Source: Yponomeuta sedellus (lineage: Eukaryota > Arthropoda > Insecta > Lepidoptera > Yponomeutidae). Taken from it: a DNA stretch of 64,000 bases. The stretch is from positions 8,052,785 to 8,116,784 of the forward strand of contig OW203730.1 in assembly GCA_934045075.1 (NCBI GenBank). Direction: 5' to 3'. Positions 50,106-59,160 of the stretch are shown piece by piece (positions within the stretch are counted from its first letter, which is position 1; each line of letters starts with the position of its first letter). A model generated the notes under the pieces. The model made no database searches, was not told the DNA's origin, and worked only from the letters and a program-made list of their open reading frames with translations. A program made the position numbers and the translations under genes.

Positions 50106-50321
50106 GATCATTTTTCCTGTAGTTATAAAATAAAAAACTTGTTTCAATAACGGTAAAGATAAATATAATGAACATGTGCAGATACAATTTTAATATGTGC
50201 TCACGTTATTTTTCTTTGACAAATGGTGGTTCATTTAAAAAAATACGTTTTATTTATAAACTTTACTCTCTGGCTCCTTGATACATTATAAGATGCTACT
50301 ATAGGCAACTGAGTATTACAT

Positions 50322-50595
50322 TTTTTCATGTACCCTATAGGCAGGCTGTGTGGTGTCGGCCTAGAGAATAGCACCAACCCAAATTTTTCCCGCGGGTGTC
50401 GTAAAAAACGACTAAGGGATACAACCGGGGGGTGTGCAGCAGCGCTCCCTGCAGTACAATTCCACCAAACTGCGATCCCCACATGCTCAGCGTGGGGATT
50501 ATGGGCATTATCCCCCAATGATGGCACAACCTTGCGCTCATTAAGGGAGGGCTATGTCCAGCAGAGGACTAATATAGCCTGAAGAAGAAGATGTA
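50322..50595 (+). mobile_element. RTE-a associated repeat, longest copy
   Basis: CGGGTGTCGTAAAAAACGAC, TAAGGGATACAACCGG, CTCCCTGCAGTACAATTCCA, TGGGGATTATGGGCATTATC and GCGCTCATTAAGGGAGGGCT, then the RTE-a tail GCCTGAAGAAGAAGATG. GGTGTCGTAAAAGGCGACTAAGG-type sequence (here in the form above) is widespread in Lepidoptera. Confidence 0.65.
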
Positions 50596-50775
50596 CCCTA
50601 TAAATGTCCCACTGCATGGCACAGGCCGTTTCTGCGAGAGTGTGCATAATCACTAGGCATGCCCACCGCGGATTGACAACTTCAAGCGCTGAGGTAATTG
50701 AACACCTCAGATACTTAGGTTTTTTCATAATGTTTTCTTTCACCGTTAGCGAGTGGTATTGCCATTATAACATTT
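50592..50775 (-). mobile_element. SINE-C copy
   Basis: CCCTATAAATGTCCCACTGC, ATGGCACAGGCCGTTTCTGC, CCACCGCGGATTGACAACTT and TTTTCTTTCACCGTTAGCGA. Confidence 0.7.
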
Positions 50776-51454
50776 ATTCCATACATGCATTAATTATACG
50801 GTCGAACACAATGCAGGTCTATCATAATACAAGAGAAGTAACAGTTTGTTTTAAACGTATGTACATAAATTAACCCCTAAACCAACCACTGTTTGTGTCA
50901 TTAGTTTGCTAGTTTGGGCCGTTTCAACATACGAACTATTACAACATACGACAACATAGTCCCGTATTTTCGTAAAGGGCACTGCATCACGAGTTTTACA
51001 AAAAAACTACTATTAATTCTGTTACTTGAGTTTCTGAAGTGATCAAGTAGTTTAGTAGCTTGGTATGGAGTAAATTATTGTTTAAGTTTTTTTCTTGCTT
51101 CGTTTTTGCTAGAGAATTGTTTTGAAGCTCTTAGCGCTTTGGGATACTTTTTATTTTGCCCTTTGCTAATATATCCCATATTTGGTCAAAGTATACGTAC
51201 AAATGGACAGAAATGAAGGTAAAATGGACAGTCACAGCATTAAGTTCTTTTAGCCTGTAAGAAACCAATTTATTTAACTATATCCATAATTATCGAATTA
51301 TTTCCAACGATGTTAACATGACTGACTTATAGAACTTGTAATGACTAATGCAAGCCAAGTTTTAAAATTATATGAAACATTTAACAAAAATATTTTTTTG
51401 CGATTACTGGAAAAAACGTTCCTTAGCTAGTGGGTTCATTTATAAAACGTTGTT
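50776..51454. other. No recognised feature
   Basis: Only a weak RTE-b trace near 51135-51180 (TTTGCTAATATATCCCATAT). Otherwise nothing. Confidence 0.4.
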
Positions 51455-51650
51455 TATCTTGTTGGCGACGTCATTCAAAGGTTCTATTTTCGGTCTACGG
51501 TTGCCAACTGCTGGGTATAGGTTTTCTTCCCTAACGCTTTCTTCCAAAGTCACTTACCACCCGCATCTAAGGACCCTTCACTGACTCAACGATATCGTCC
51601 AACCATCTTCTACTGACCGCCGCCGTCCTCGTCTCGAATGTCACATGGAA
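51455..51650 (-). mobile_element. RTE-like ORF2 end, antisense
   Basis: CCAACTGCTGGGTATAGGTT and ACGATATCGTCCAACCATCT, then CCGCCGTCCTCGTCTCG, have the form of an inverted RTE-type C-terminus. Degenerate. Confidence 0.45.
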
Positions 51651-51742
51651 TAAATAATGTAATTAGCATTTACTTGAAGATTTTTTGATAACATTTGGGC
51701 AAAAAAACCTTTTGTTAAATTTCGAAGACAACTCTCAATAGA

Positions 51743-52160
51743 TTCTCGGGTTCAATCCCCGGCCGGGTCAAACTAGGAAACAAACTTTTTTAGTTTGCCT
51801 TGGTTCTTGGATGTTATCTATGTATTTATTGTATTAAATCTATCGTCGAGTTAGTACCTGTAATACGAGTCGTTTAGTTAACATAAACATAACATAACAT
51901 TTACATACAAGCACGTACATTGCTTCTGGCCCCACACTAGGATACCCTGTATCGTGGGAACCATAAACAACGACATAAAAAAACATGTAAACATCCAAGA
52001 CCTGGGCTTTTTTTGTTCCCAGCCGGGATTCGAACCCGGGACCTCTTGCATGGTAGGCAGACGCGCTACGGCTATGCCACAGAGGTCGTTATAGTTGAAC
52101 TTAGTATGGGGCTAACGAGATCTGTGTAATATGTCCACGAATATTTATTATTTACTATTA
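51743..52160 (+). mobile_element. SINE-B split by a SINE-A insertion
   Basis: The left part starts in the tRNA box B (TTCTCGGGTTCAATCCCCGG) and runs to CGTTTAGTTAAC at about 51882. The right part resumes with AGTTGAACTTAGTATGGGGC at 52092 and ends in TTTATTATTT. The intact copy at 20094 lacks the intervening 205 bp, which are SINE-A. A short AGTT duplication may be the target site duplication. Confidence 0.8.
51885..52090 (-). mobile_element. SINE-A, full length, nested
   Basis: TTGCTTCTGGCCCCACACTA, AACATGTAAACATCCAAGAC, AGCCGGGATTCGAACCCGGG and GGCTATGCCACAGAGGTCGT. Confidence 0.85.
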
Positions 52161-52796
52161 TAACTATTATTCAACGCCATCTTGAAACGTCAGTGAAAGG
52201 TTCCATAGTGTAGCGGCGCCAGACCGAAAATCCTTTCAGTTGAGAGGCGTCTGATACTCCAGCTGAACTTACAAAATTACTTTAGCAACTGGCACTAAAT
52301 TTTAATGTAATAGTGTGAACACGGCCCACACATCCAACGCCACCTTATTCCCCGACATTACATGGCTCCACAGTTAATTAATTAGGCCCTTTGATCTGCC
52401 GCCCGCACGCTCCTACCGGAGCCTCTCTGAAGGCTTTTGGGGAACAAAAGAGACCTCCCGCGGAGAGCTCGTCATAATTGCACAGATTTATATAGGACCC
52501 TCCAGTGTGGGAATGTTCCGTTGTATTTACGAGTGTGTGGAGTGTTTTCATGATGTGTTTAGTTGGAATTTCGGTGCTTTGCCGAGTGTTTATTATGTTT
52601 AGAAGAAAATGTATTCCCAGGCGTTTGGGCAGGGCTTGAGTTTGTTACTGTCTATAGAATTTATTCGTTTCATGAATTATCGTACAAGTTTAGTTTTGGC
52701 AAATCATATATTTCTGAGGTATTAAATAGAAACATAAAGTGAAATTAATAAATTAAAACTAAAACTAAATTAAAGATTAATTAAATTAGATTTATA
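52161..52796. other. Low-repeat stretch, possible host non-coding
   Basis: GGTTCCATAGTGTAGCGG near 52190 resembles the first 18 bases of a tRNA-Val, but no box B follows. 52370-52530 is richer in GC (CCGCCCGCACGCTCCTACCG, CCTCCCGCGGAGAGCTCGTC) and begins with CAGTTAATTAATTAGG, a homeodomain-type AT core. No coding frame is supported. Confidence 0.35.
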
Positions 52797-52947
52797 AAAA
52801 CCTGCTTACAGGCTAAAAATTCCACCCATGCCGGGGCTCGAACCCGCGACCTCTGACTAACCGTGCCAGCGCTCTCCCAACTGAGCTAATCGGCGACTCA
52901 CTGGCATCAGTGAAATTTCGAACCTTTTTCAACACTCTCTGTATTAC
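52797..52947. mobile_element. tPal copy 9, left half
   Basis: AACCTGCTTACAGGCTAAAA, CATGCCGGGGCTCGAACCCG, GTGCCAGCGCTCTCCCAACT, GCGACTCACTGGCATCAGTG and AAATTTCGAACCTTTTTCAA. The central block starts but the right arm is missing. Confidence 0.7.
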
Positions 52948-52964
52948 GTACAAATTACATTTAT

Positions 52965-53045
52965 ATTTTTTAATCAGAAAAGAGCGTGACAGGACGTTAC
53001 TTTGTATTTACTTAGTGAGATTCTAAGTTCAGAAACTGGCCCTAA
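52965..53045. mobile_element. MITE-L right end
   Basis: AAAGAGCGTGACAGGACGTT, ACTTAGTGAGATTCTAAGTT and CAGAAACTGGCCC. Confidence 0.6.
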
Positions 53046-53637
53046 GTTCAGCACTTAAGGCTTACAGTTCAGCACTTGAGTAACACAAGTTAGAGATATT
53101 TTGTTTATGTATCAATTTGGTTATTAACGTCGTAGTGCCACACATTCTCTGCATAATACACCCAGTTAACAGTATCGGAGGCATTTAGATGCTGTCACAA
53201 CCACAAAGTGAATCTCGTTCGCAGTATTGATGGAAAGGATCAGCTTGTTTCTCGCGGAGCATTAATATCACCCTGTCACCGACAGATGTTCCTGGCAGCG
53301 GCGGCCATCGCGGCCGCTTTTTTATTTTACAGAATTACAATAAGCTGTTTGCGGAAATATGGCCTTTAGCAAATACGGGATAGGTGACAAAATTGCTGGG
53401 TCACATTAAATCTAACTTGGAGTGAAACTAAGGACGTTATTTTTCATATAGTGTTTCAGTCTTAGTGATAAAAGTTAATTTTCTTCTTTCCTATTTATTG
53501 TAATGTTATTAAAAGTTCTTAATTATTTCGAGTAAGCAGTAAACTTTGGGTAAAAGTTTAGGTCTTTGTTTATATCTGTGTCTTAACTGCAGCAACAGCG
53601 TACTTGGGTCAACTGTTGGCGACAGATCTTTTTATTT
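53046..53637. other. Low-repeat stretch with GC-rich part at 53175-53345
   Basis: AGTGAATCTCGTTCGCAG, CACCCTGTCACCGACAGATG and GGCGGCCATCGCGGCCGC. No repeat partner in the window and no supported coding frame. It could be host non-coding sequence. Confidence 0.35.
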
Positions 53638-53735
53638 TGAAAACCTATTTAGAAACTCAAACCTATTTAAAGCTATTTAGCCTCTAAATAGGTTTTTTTT
53701 TAAATATCACGGGTAAGTGCATTAAAAAGCATATA
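53638..53735. mobile_element. tPal remnant (outer arms only)
   Basis: AAAACCTATTTAGAAACTCA, then ATTTAGCCTCTAAATAGGTT, ATCACGGGTAAGTGCATTAA. The tRNA-like domain is gone. Confidence 0.6.
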
Positions 53736-54047
53736 GATCTTTTTATTGTTTAGTTTTCTTTTCTATAGATGTTGTTTTTTACAAGTCACTTTTAAATTTA
53801 GTTTGGGTGCTTTCGGTTTTGTTTTAGGGGTCTAAACCAATATATAATGACTAATGTAAAAAGTAATTTTTTTTAAATTTATACTCATTTACAGATTAAA
53901 GTTTATTCGTTGACAAGAAATGCAACGACACCTTTAAGGTGCTAATATTAATCTTGATACTAAAAACGTTATTATATTACCGACCATTGGCTGAATCTCG
54001 CATCAGTATGATAATCTTTTCAGGCTTTCTGAATTGAGTTTAAGATT
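53736..54047. other. No recognised feature
   Basis: Nothing recognised. Confidence 0.4.
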
Positions 54048-54122
54048 TAAAAACCTATTTAGAGGCTAAAAATTTCACCCATGCCGGGATTCGAACCCGC
54101 AACCTCTGGCTATCCGTACCAG
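54048..54122. mobile_element. tPal copy, single arm
   Basis: ACCTATTTAGAGGCTAAAAA, CATGCCGGGATTCGAACCCG and CAACCTCTGGCTATCCGTAC. Confidence 0.75.
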
Positions 54123-54284
54123 AGTTTAAGATAACAAACTAACGTCAAGATACGGCTAGGCTCACATTACTTGGACGCGCTCAGCAAGGAAAGAAATTTA
54201 AAAAGTTGCAATAACTTGACTCGCTTGTAAAGAATTAGGTGCCTTCTTCTGCAAGACGGAGAGGTCTCGTTTAAGACCTCTAAG

Positions 54285-54465
54285 CCCATGTTTCATAATG
54301 TTCAAAGCTATCCACAACCAGGGCTGCCGTTTGTTCTAAATTTAAATAAATATTTCTATATTGCGTGTGTTCGTTTTGGCTTCAAATTTGGATGAAACGG
54401 CAGCCCTGGTTGCGGATAGCTTATCCGGAACTTTACTTGCAGATTATGAAACAGGCCCTTAGTCT
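54285..54465. mobile_element. MITE-like inverted repeat element
   Basis: The left arm AGCTATCCACAACCAGGGCT, GCCGTTT faces AAACGGCAGCCCTGGTTGCG, GATAGCT, with nearly identical 27-bp cores around about 60 bp. The similarity extends outward (GCCCATGTTTCATAATG and ATTATGAAACAGGCCC). Confidence 0.75.
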
Positions 54466-54779
54466 TTGATAAGTGTGTAATAACAGCATCATTTATGCTG
54501 AAAATTTTAAATTTTTAACGACACCTTTTAGGGTTCTGCGACTGAAATCTGGTAATGGGTGTTTTATGTTTTCTTATGATACCAAATGACAATTCACTGA
54601 AACGCGACGCCGAGGCCTTACGCCAATGTAAAAAAGTCAGTTAATAAAGAAAAGCTTTAAGATGCATGGATATTGGAGATATTGTATTTCTTAATTATTA
54701 CCTAGTTATAACTAAACAGGTCTTAAATTAACAGGAATAATGGTCTATAATGTGTTGTGCCTACGAAAGTTTTAGTTCA

Positions 54780-55260
54780 AAAAATAAACAGGTCTAATCA
54801 ATAAACCTGATTAGACCCGTTATTAGGTAAATCGTATTTACCGTATTTCCCGACGTTTCAGCAGCTTTACAGTTGCCGTGGTCTCGGGTAGACTGAAATG
54901 GCGAGTACAGTCAATTATTGTGGGTAGTCACTTTTAGTTTTTCGCAGCTGGCCGACACACAACACTCACTACAGTTTATTTATCCTTACTTGTCCATTTG
55001 AGTAAACAAGATTCTACCCGTAAAGTATGGATTTTAGTCGCAAAGCGCCATATTCCCGTTAATGACGTAATCGGGGAGACTATTTTAGATAACACGCTGT
55101 CAATTTTATAAACAAAGTTTATTAAGTTGCGAGAAAATAGGTCGTTTTAGCATCAAATATAAATTTTGAGGTTAGAATCTTGTTTACTAAATTGGCCAAG
55201 TAAGGATAAATAAACTGTATGCCCACGGACAGGCCCGGTGATAGGGCACGCGATTTGTAT
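54780..55260 (-). repeat. R-repeat copy with nested MITE
   Basis: CCCGACGTTTCAGCAGCTTT, TTGCCGTGGTCTCGGGTAGA, GTCACTTTTAGTTTTTCGCA and CCACGGACAGGCCCGGTGAT parallel 17090-17260. The nested element at 54972-55217 splits CACTCACTAC from TGCCCACGGACAG. An inverted pair GGTCTAATCA / TGATTAGACC lies at 54787-54817. Confidence 0.65.
54972..55217. mobile_element. Tc1/mariner-type MITE, 45-bp TIRs, TA flanks
   Basis: Left CAGTTTATTTATCCTTACTT, right AAGTAAGGATAAATAAACTG, with about three mismatches over 45 bp. TA lies directly outside on both sides (54970-54971 and 55218-55219). CAGT termini and a TA duplication are typical of Tc1/mariner. It sits inside an R-repeat, which fixes both boundaries independently. 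Confidence 0.8.
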
Positions 55261-56273
55261 TTATTTATCACTGGATTCCACTTACTTGAAAGATCGAACA
55301 CATCCTCTGCGTTGAAATTCTTGTGTTTTTTATTTCAATTGATTTCCGAACGATTCTTCGAAATAAAGAAATTTAGGCCCAAACTCAGCTGAACCTGTAT
55401 CTTGGGGACTCTGTTTGAGTTTTAACATTTAAATTTGTATAAACGACTGTCTAAATCAAATAAGAATTAAAACAATTTTTAACCGATTTTAATAAAGTAG
55501 GAGGTTATCAATTCGATGCGTATGTTACTTATTTTTATCAAAATAATAGAACATTGTAACATAAAATGATTCCATTCGGATAATAGGTTCTATTTAATAG
55601 GTTTTCAGTATCTTTCTAATTTAAGGTTTTCAAATATTTGATGAAAACCGTTTTTGCCGCAAAGTGAATGAGATTTGTAAAGTTACAGACCAAGCAAAAG
55701 TAAAATCAAAACTTTGTTGATGAGAAATGGGAAAATGAAAGAGGGAAATTGCTGGGCAAATGAAGTATTGCTACAGTAAGCTTCAATAGATTTAGAACAG
55801 GCAGTCCTTGACGCCGACTTTTGTTTCGATTCGATCATTTCCGTTCATGTTTCCAAATTTTACATTTTCGACGTCATCACGATACGTACGAAAATAAAAC
55901 GGCAATGAAAGGTATCGCCTGGAAATGCCGGCGGCATTAATCGACGCTGTCAAACGCACATGGCGGATTCCGAACGACGTTATGGGGCTACGGGCGTGCA
56001 TTTTGTAAGCGCGGTGCTATTCAGTTGGGCCGATCGATACGGATTAGGCGGTAAGCTCCGCAAAGTAATGTTGGTGGTAAAAAGCGCCGAAAATGTAGCA
56101 TTTCAAAGGGTTGCGTTTCGTTTCAAGCCACAGATGAATTCAGCCGACGCGAATTAAAGAAATGACCAAGTGCGAGTCGGGCGCGCACACTGAGAAATCT
56201 GTACAAATTTGTAGGTAGGTATTTAAATAGTGTCGGGGGCAAACTAATGTAAAAATCATAAATTGTGTCTTAT
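55261..56273. other. Low-repeat stretch; frame at 55960-56157 not supported
   Basis: 55780-56170 is richer in GC and CpG than its surroundings. A 65-codon plus-strand frame beginning MADSERRYGATG has no recognised motif, no splice context that I trust and no neighbour to support it. The stretch may be host non-coding sequence. Confidence 0.3.
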
Positions 56274-56588
56274 TAAAAAGTAAACATGAGAAATCTAAAC
56301 AACTGTAAGAACTATTTTTAGAACCTACAATCTTAAGATCATCATCTAGTGTGAGTGAAGATACCACTGGACGCTGTATAAATCATCTGATTTAGTAGAC
56401 GCAAAAAGGCCAATATTATTATTTACAATCTTAAGAGTAGAATCAACAACTAAGGAGTTTAATCACTTCCCCAAAATCGGCCGTTTTTTAGCTAAATCGA
56501 TTAAAGTTCTAATCTATTGATCATAGGTCTAGACTGTAAGTTCTAAAAATAGTTGTCACAGTGGTAAGATTTCTCATGTTCACTTTTA
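56274..56588. mobile_element. MITE with about 53-bp TIRs
   Basis: The left arm includes TAAACATGAGAAATCTAAAC and AACTATTTTTAGAACCTAC. The right arm includes GTAAGTTCTAAAAATAGTTG and TAAGATTTCTCATGTTCACT. The interior of about 200 bp is non-coding. Its GTATAAATCATCTGATTTAG region near 56375 is preceded by ACCACTGGACGCTGTATA, which also occurs at 2812. Confidence 0.7.
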
Positions 56589-56832
56589 GATAAAAACGTA
56601 TTCTAAAATGAGTTCTGATTTTTTTTTCCATTGATGGCGCTAGTTAGCGCTCGTAGTTTTTCTGAGCTTTTCCCGAACTTCAAAGATATCGGAGTTTTTT
56701 CCTGTATTTGCAGTAAAAGTATTAAATATTTCTTGCCATATTAATTAATAGTTCAAGCTCAACGGCAAGTAAAGTTTGAATTTTGATTCCCTTGAAAGTC
56801 TTCTTGCTGCATACACGTCCATAACATTTTTT
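56589..56832. other. No recognised feature
   Basis: Nothing recognised. Confidence 0.35.
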
Positions 56833-57222
56833 TTGCAAACCAATTTAGAGGCTAAAAATTTCACCCATGCCGGGAATCGAACCCGCAACCTCTTGCTATC
56901 CGTGCCAGCGCTCTACCAATTGAGCCAATGGGCGACTCACCGGCATCAGTGAAATTTCGAACCTAAAGAGGTTCGAAATTTAATAATAGAGAGAATAGTG
57001 TAAAGACACTATTCTCTGTATTACATACAGGCAGCGACATCTGGCTTAAGCAAATTGCATCACTTACAGCCCCGACTACCTACTTTGCAGTTAGGTTTTA
57101 CATCGAATTGATATTACTGTACCCACATGATTATACTATTTTTATTTTTAATGCACTAACGCTAAGGACAAATTTAATTAAATTTGTCCTTAGCACGTGT
57201 TAGTGCATTAAAAATAAAAATA
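56833..57222. mobile_element. tPal copy with two snap-back rearrangements
   Basis: The left arm with a minus-strand tRNA-like domain (GGGAATCGAACCCGCAACCT, GTGCCAGCGCTCTACCAATT) and the central block (GGCAGCGACATCTGGC, GCAATTTGCTTAAGCC inverted) are present. Inside, GAAATTTCGAACCTAAAGAG and GTTCGAAATTT form an inverted pair, and so do GAGAATAGTGTAAAG and ACACTATTCTC (56963-57020). At the right end (57128-57222) TTTTTAATGCACTAACG and AAGGACAAATTTAA are followed by their own inverse. Confidence 0.75.
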
Positions 57223-57267
57223 GAATAATTTTTTTTTGCGTTTGCGTGCACCCGAAAGTAACCACAA

Positions 57268-57350
57268 CTGGCGTGCGTGCATTCAATGACTACTGAACAT
57301 TGATGAAGCGAAGTGATCTGTCAGGATCGTGCCAAGTGGCAGTCCCTAGC
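57268..57350 (+). mobile_element. RTE-b 3' end fragment
   Basis: GCGTGCGTGCATTCAATGAC, GAACATTGATGAAGCG and CAGGATCGTGCCAAGTGGCA. Confidence 0.7.
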
Positions 57351-57492
57351 CTAATAATAGTCATTGATTATTAGACGAGGCAAAATTGTGTCATAAGTTA
57401 TACTGAGTTTTATCCATTCTAAACGTCATTTTGTAACACTGTACGCACAGTAAAATCATTCCCTTTTGCGTGGATACTAACTATTAAGTTTA

Positions 57493-57696
57493 TATAACAT
57501 AACATTAACATACAGGCACATACATTGCTTCTGGCCCCACACTAGGACACCCTGTGTCGTGGGAACCAGAAACAGCGATATCACAAACATGTAAACATCC
57601 AAGACCTGGGGTTTTTTTTTGTTTCCAGCCGGGATTCGAATCCGGGACTTCTTGCATGGAAGGTAGATGCACTACCGCTACGCCACAGAGGTCGTT
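57493..57696 (-). mobile_element. SINE-A, full length
   Basis: TTGCTTCTGGCCCCACACTA, CTGTGTCGTGGGAACCAGAA, AGCCGGGATTCGAATCCGGG and CACTACCGCTACGCCACAGA. Confidence 0.85.
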
Positions 57697-57994
57697 TATT
57701 ATAGTATACCAATACTAACATTAATTATTTATCACATTATACCTGGCCTGATGCCCGCAGCGATGAAGATAAGATCAGTAGTTATCACCTACTTTACCTT
57801 ATCTATTTACCGTAGCAGGCTAATAGGTCAGACCCATTTCAGAACTTTATTTGTGCCCACCTACACTTTGAAAGTAACAGGCACGCCACCGTTTACTTTC
57901 CATTTAATAGGTAAATAAAAATCGCCAACCCCATAATAACATTACCACTTGCGAATTAAGGCCGGTCGTCACCGTGCGGTCACGCGACGCGGCA

Positions 57995-58685
57995 CTAATT
58001 CGCTGGAACGATGCGCAAGTAATAGAGTTAAGCGAGCCTGCCGGATCATTCACCTCAATAATTGTCCGTCTCACTGCAGCATTGAGGGCGGTTGCTGGCT
58101 ATAGGGACAGTCCGTTTCTGAGACACAACTAGAATTTACGCCGTCCAGTTTCTTAGAACCGAGACCGAGTCTATTATGTGGCGTCAACTCTGTTATGTCA
58201 ACTCTGCGCGCGCACTACAAACTCCAACATTAGTGATTCACATGACATAACACAAATACATTACAAAGTCCGAATAACAAGTAGGCTCTAATTCGCTGGA
58301 ACGATGCCCAAGTAATAGAGCTAAGGGAGCTTGCCGAATCATTCACCTCAATAATTGTCCGTCTCACTGCAGCATTGAGGGTGGTTGCTGGCTCTACAGC
58401 CACATAGGACTGTCCCTACGGACAGACCGTTTCTGAGACACCACTAGACTTTACGCCGTCCAGTCTCTTAGAACCGAGATCGAGTCTACTATGTGACGTC
58501 CTCTCTGTCATGTCAACTCTGCGCGCGTACTACAAACTTAAACATTCCTGCATCGCGCAAGCAAAGTGCTGCACATGATATAACATAAATCCATTAGAAC
58601 GTCCGACTGACAAAAGTAGGTTCTAATTCGCTAGAGCGATGCGCATGTAATAGAGTTAAGCGAGCCTGCTGTATCATTCACCTAT
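57995..58685 (+). repeat. Tandem repeat, about 293- and 335-bp units
   Basis: CTAATTCGCTGGAACGATGC begins units at 57995 and 58288, and CTAATTCGCTAGAGCGATGC at 58623. Shared blocks in order: AATAGAGTTAAGCGAGCCTG, CCTCAATAATTGTCCGTCTC, ACTGCAGCATTGAGGG, TTTCTGAGACACAACTAGA and AACTCTGCGCGCGCACTAC. The second unit has about 42 extra bases (ACAGCCACATAGG, CTGCATCGCGCAAGC). The third is truncated after ATCATTCACCT. Confidence 0.9.
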
Positions 58686-58817
58686 TTAGTCTGAAGTCAA
58701 AACCGGATTTTATAGACTGTATGAAAATATAACTTAAAAATTGCGTTTTTTATTGCAAAATTTTATCTTAACGCGTTTGGCGATAGAAAGATCGCTTCGC
58801 TAAGTTACCGGGCTCCA

Positions 58818-59010
58818 TAAACCTATTTAGAGGCTAAAAATCCACCAATGCCGGGGAATCCCGCATGAATGAACCCGCGACCTCTGGCTATCCGTGCCAG
58901 CGCTCTTTCCAACTGAAGTCATGGGCGACTCACCGGCATCAGTGAAATTTCGAACCTCTTTACAATATTCTCTGTATTACGTACAGGCAGCGACATCTGA
59001 CTGAAGTAAT
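58818..59010. mobile_element. tPal copy, left half
   Basis: AACCTATTTAGAGGCTAAAA, a disrupted box B region with inserted GGGGAATCCCGCATGAATG, GTGCCAGCGCTCTTTCCAAC, GGCATCAGTGAAATTTCGAA and TACGTACAGGCAGCGACATC. There is no right arm. Confidence 0.7.
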
Positions 59011-59160
59011 TTGCGTCAAATTATCACACAATTCGCAACGAGATTAGAACACGTCCTTCCTGCGCTGTGGAGAAAGCCCAAGAGTGAACCACAGACGGTG
59101 TGAGGCGAACTGGCCTCCATCTCCACTCCTGCAACCCGCACCCCACTCGTCAGAGGTGGG
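59011..59160. other. Unique sequence before the array
   Basis: CTTCCTGCGCTGTGGAGAAA and CCATCTCCACTCCTGCAACC. No repeat partner was seen. Confidence 0.35.

Noticed and set aside
52186..52260. tRNA-Val gene
   Set aside because: Only the first 18 or so bases (GGTTCCATAGTGTAGCGG) match. No box B, T arm or acceptor partner follows.
55960..56157. 65-codon frame MADSERRYG as a conserved small protein
   Set aside because: No recognised motif, no context and no comparison available. GC-rich unique sequence explains an open frame of this size.
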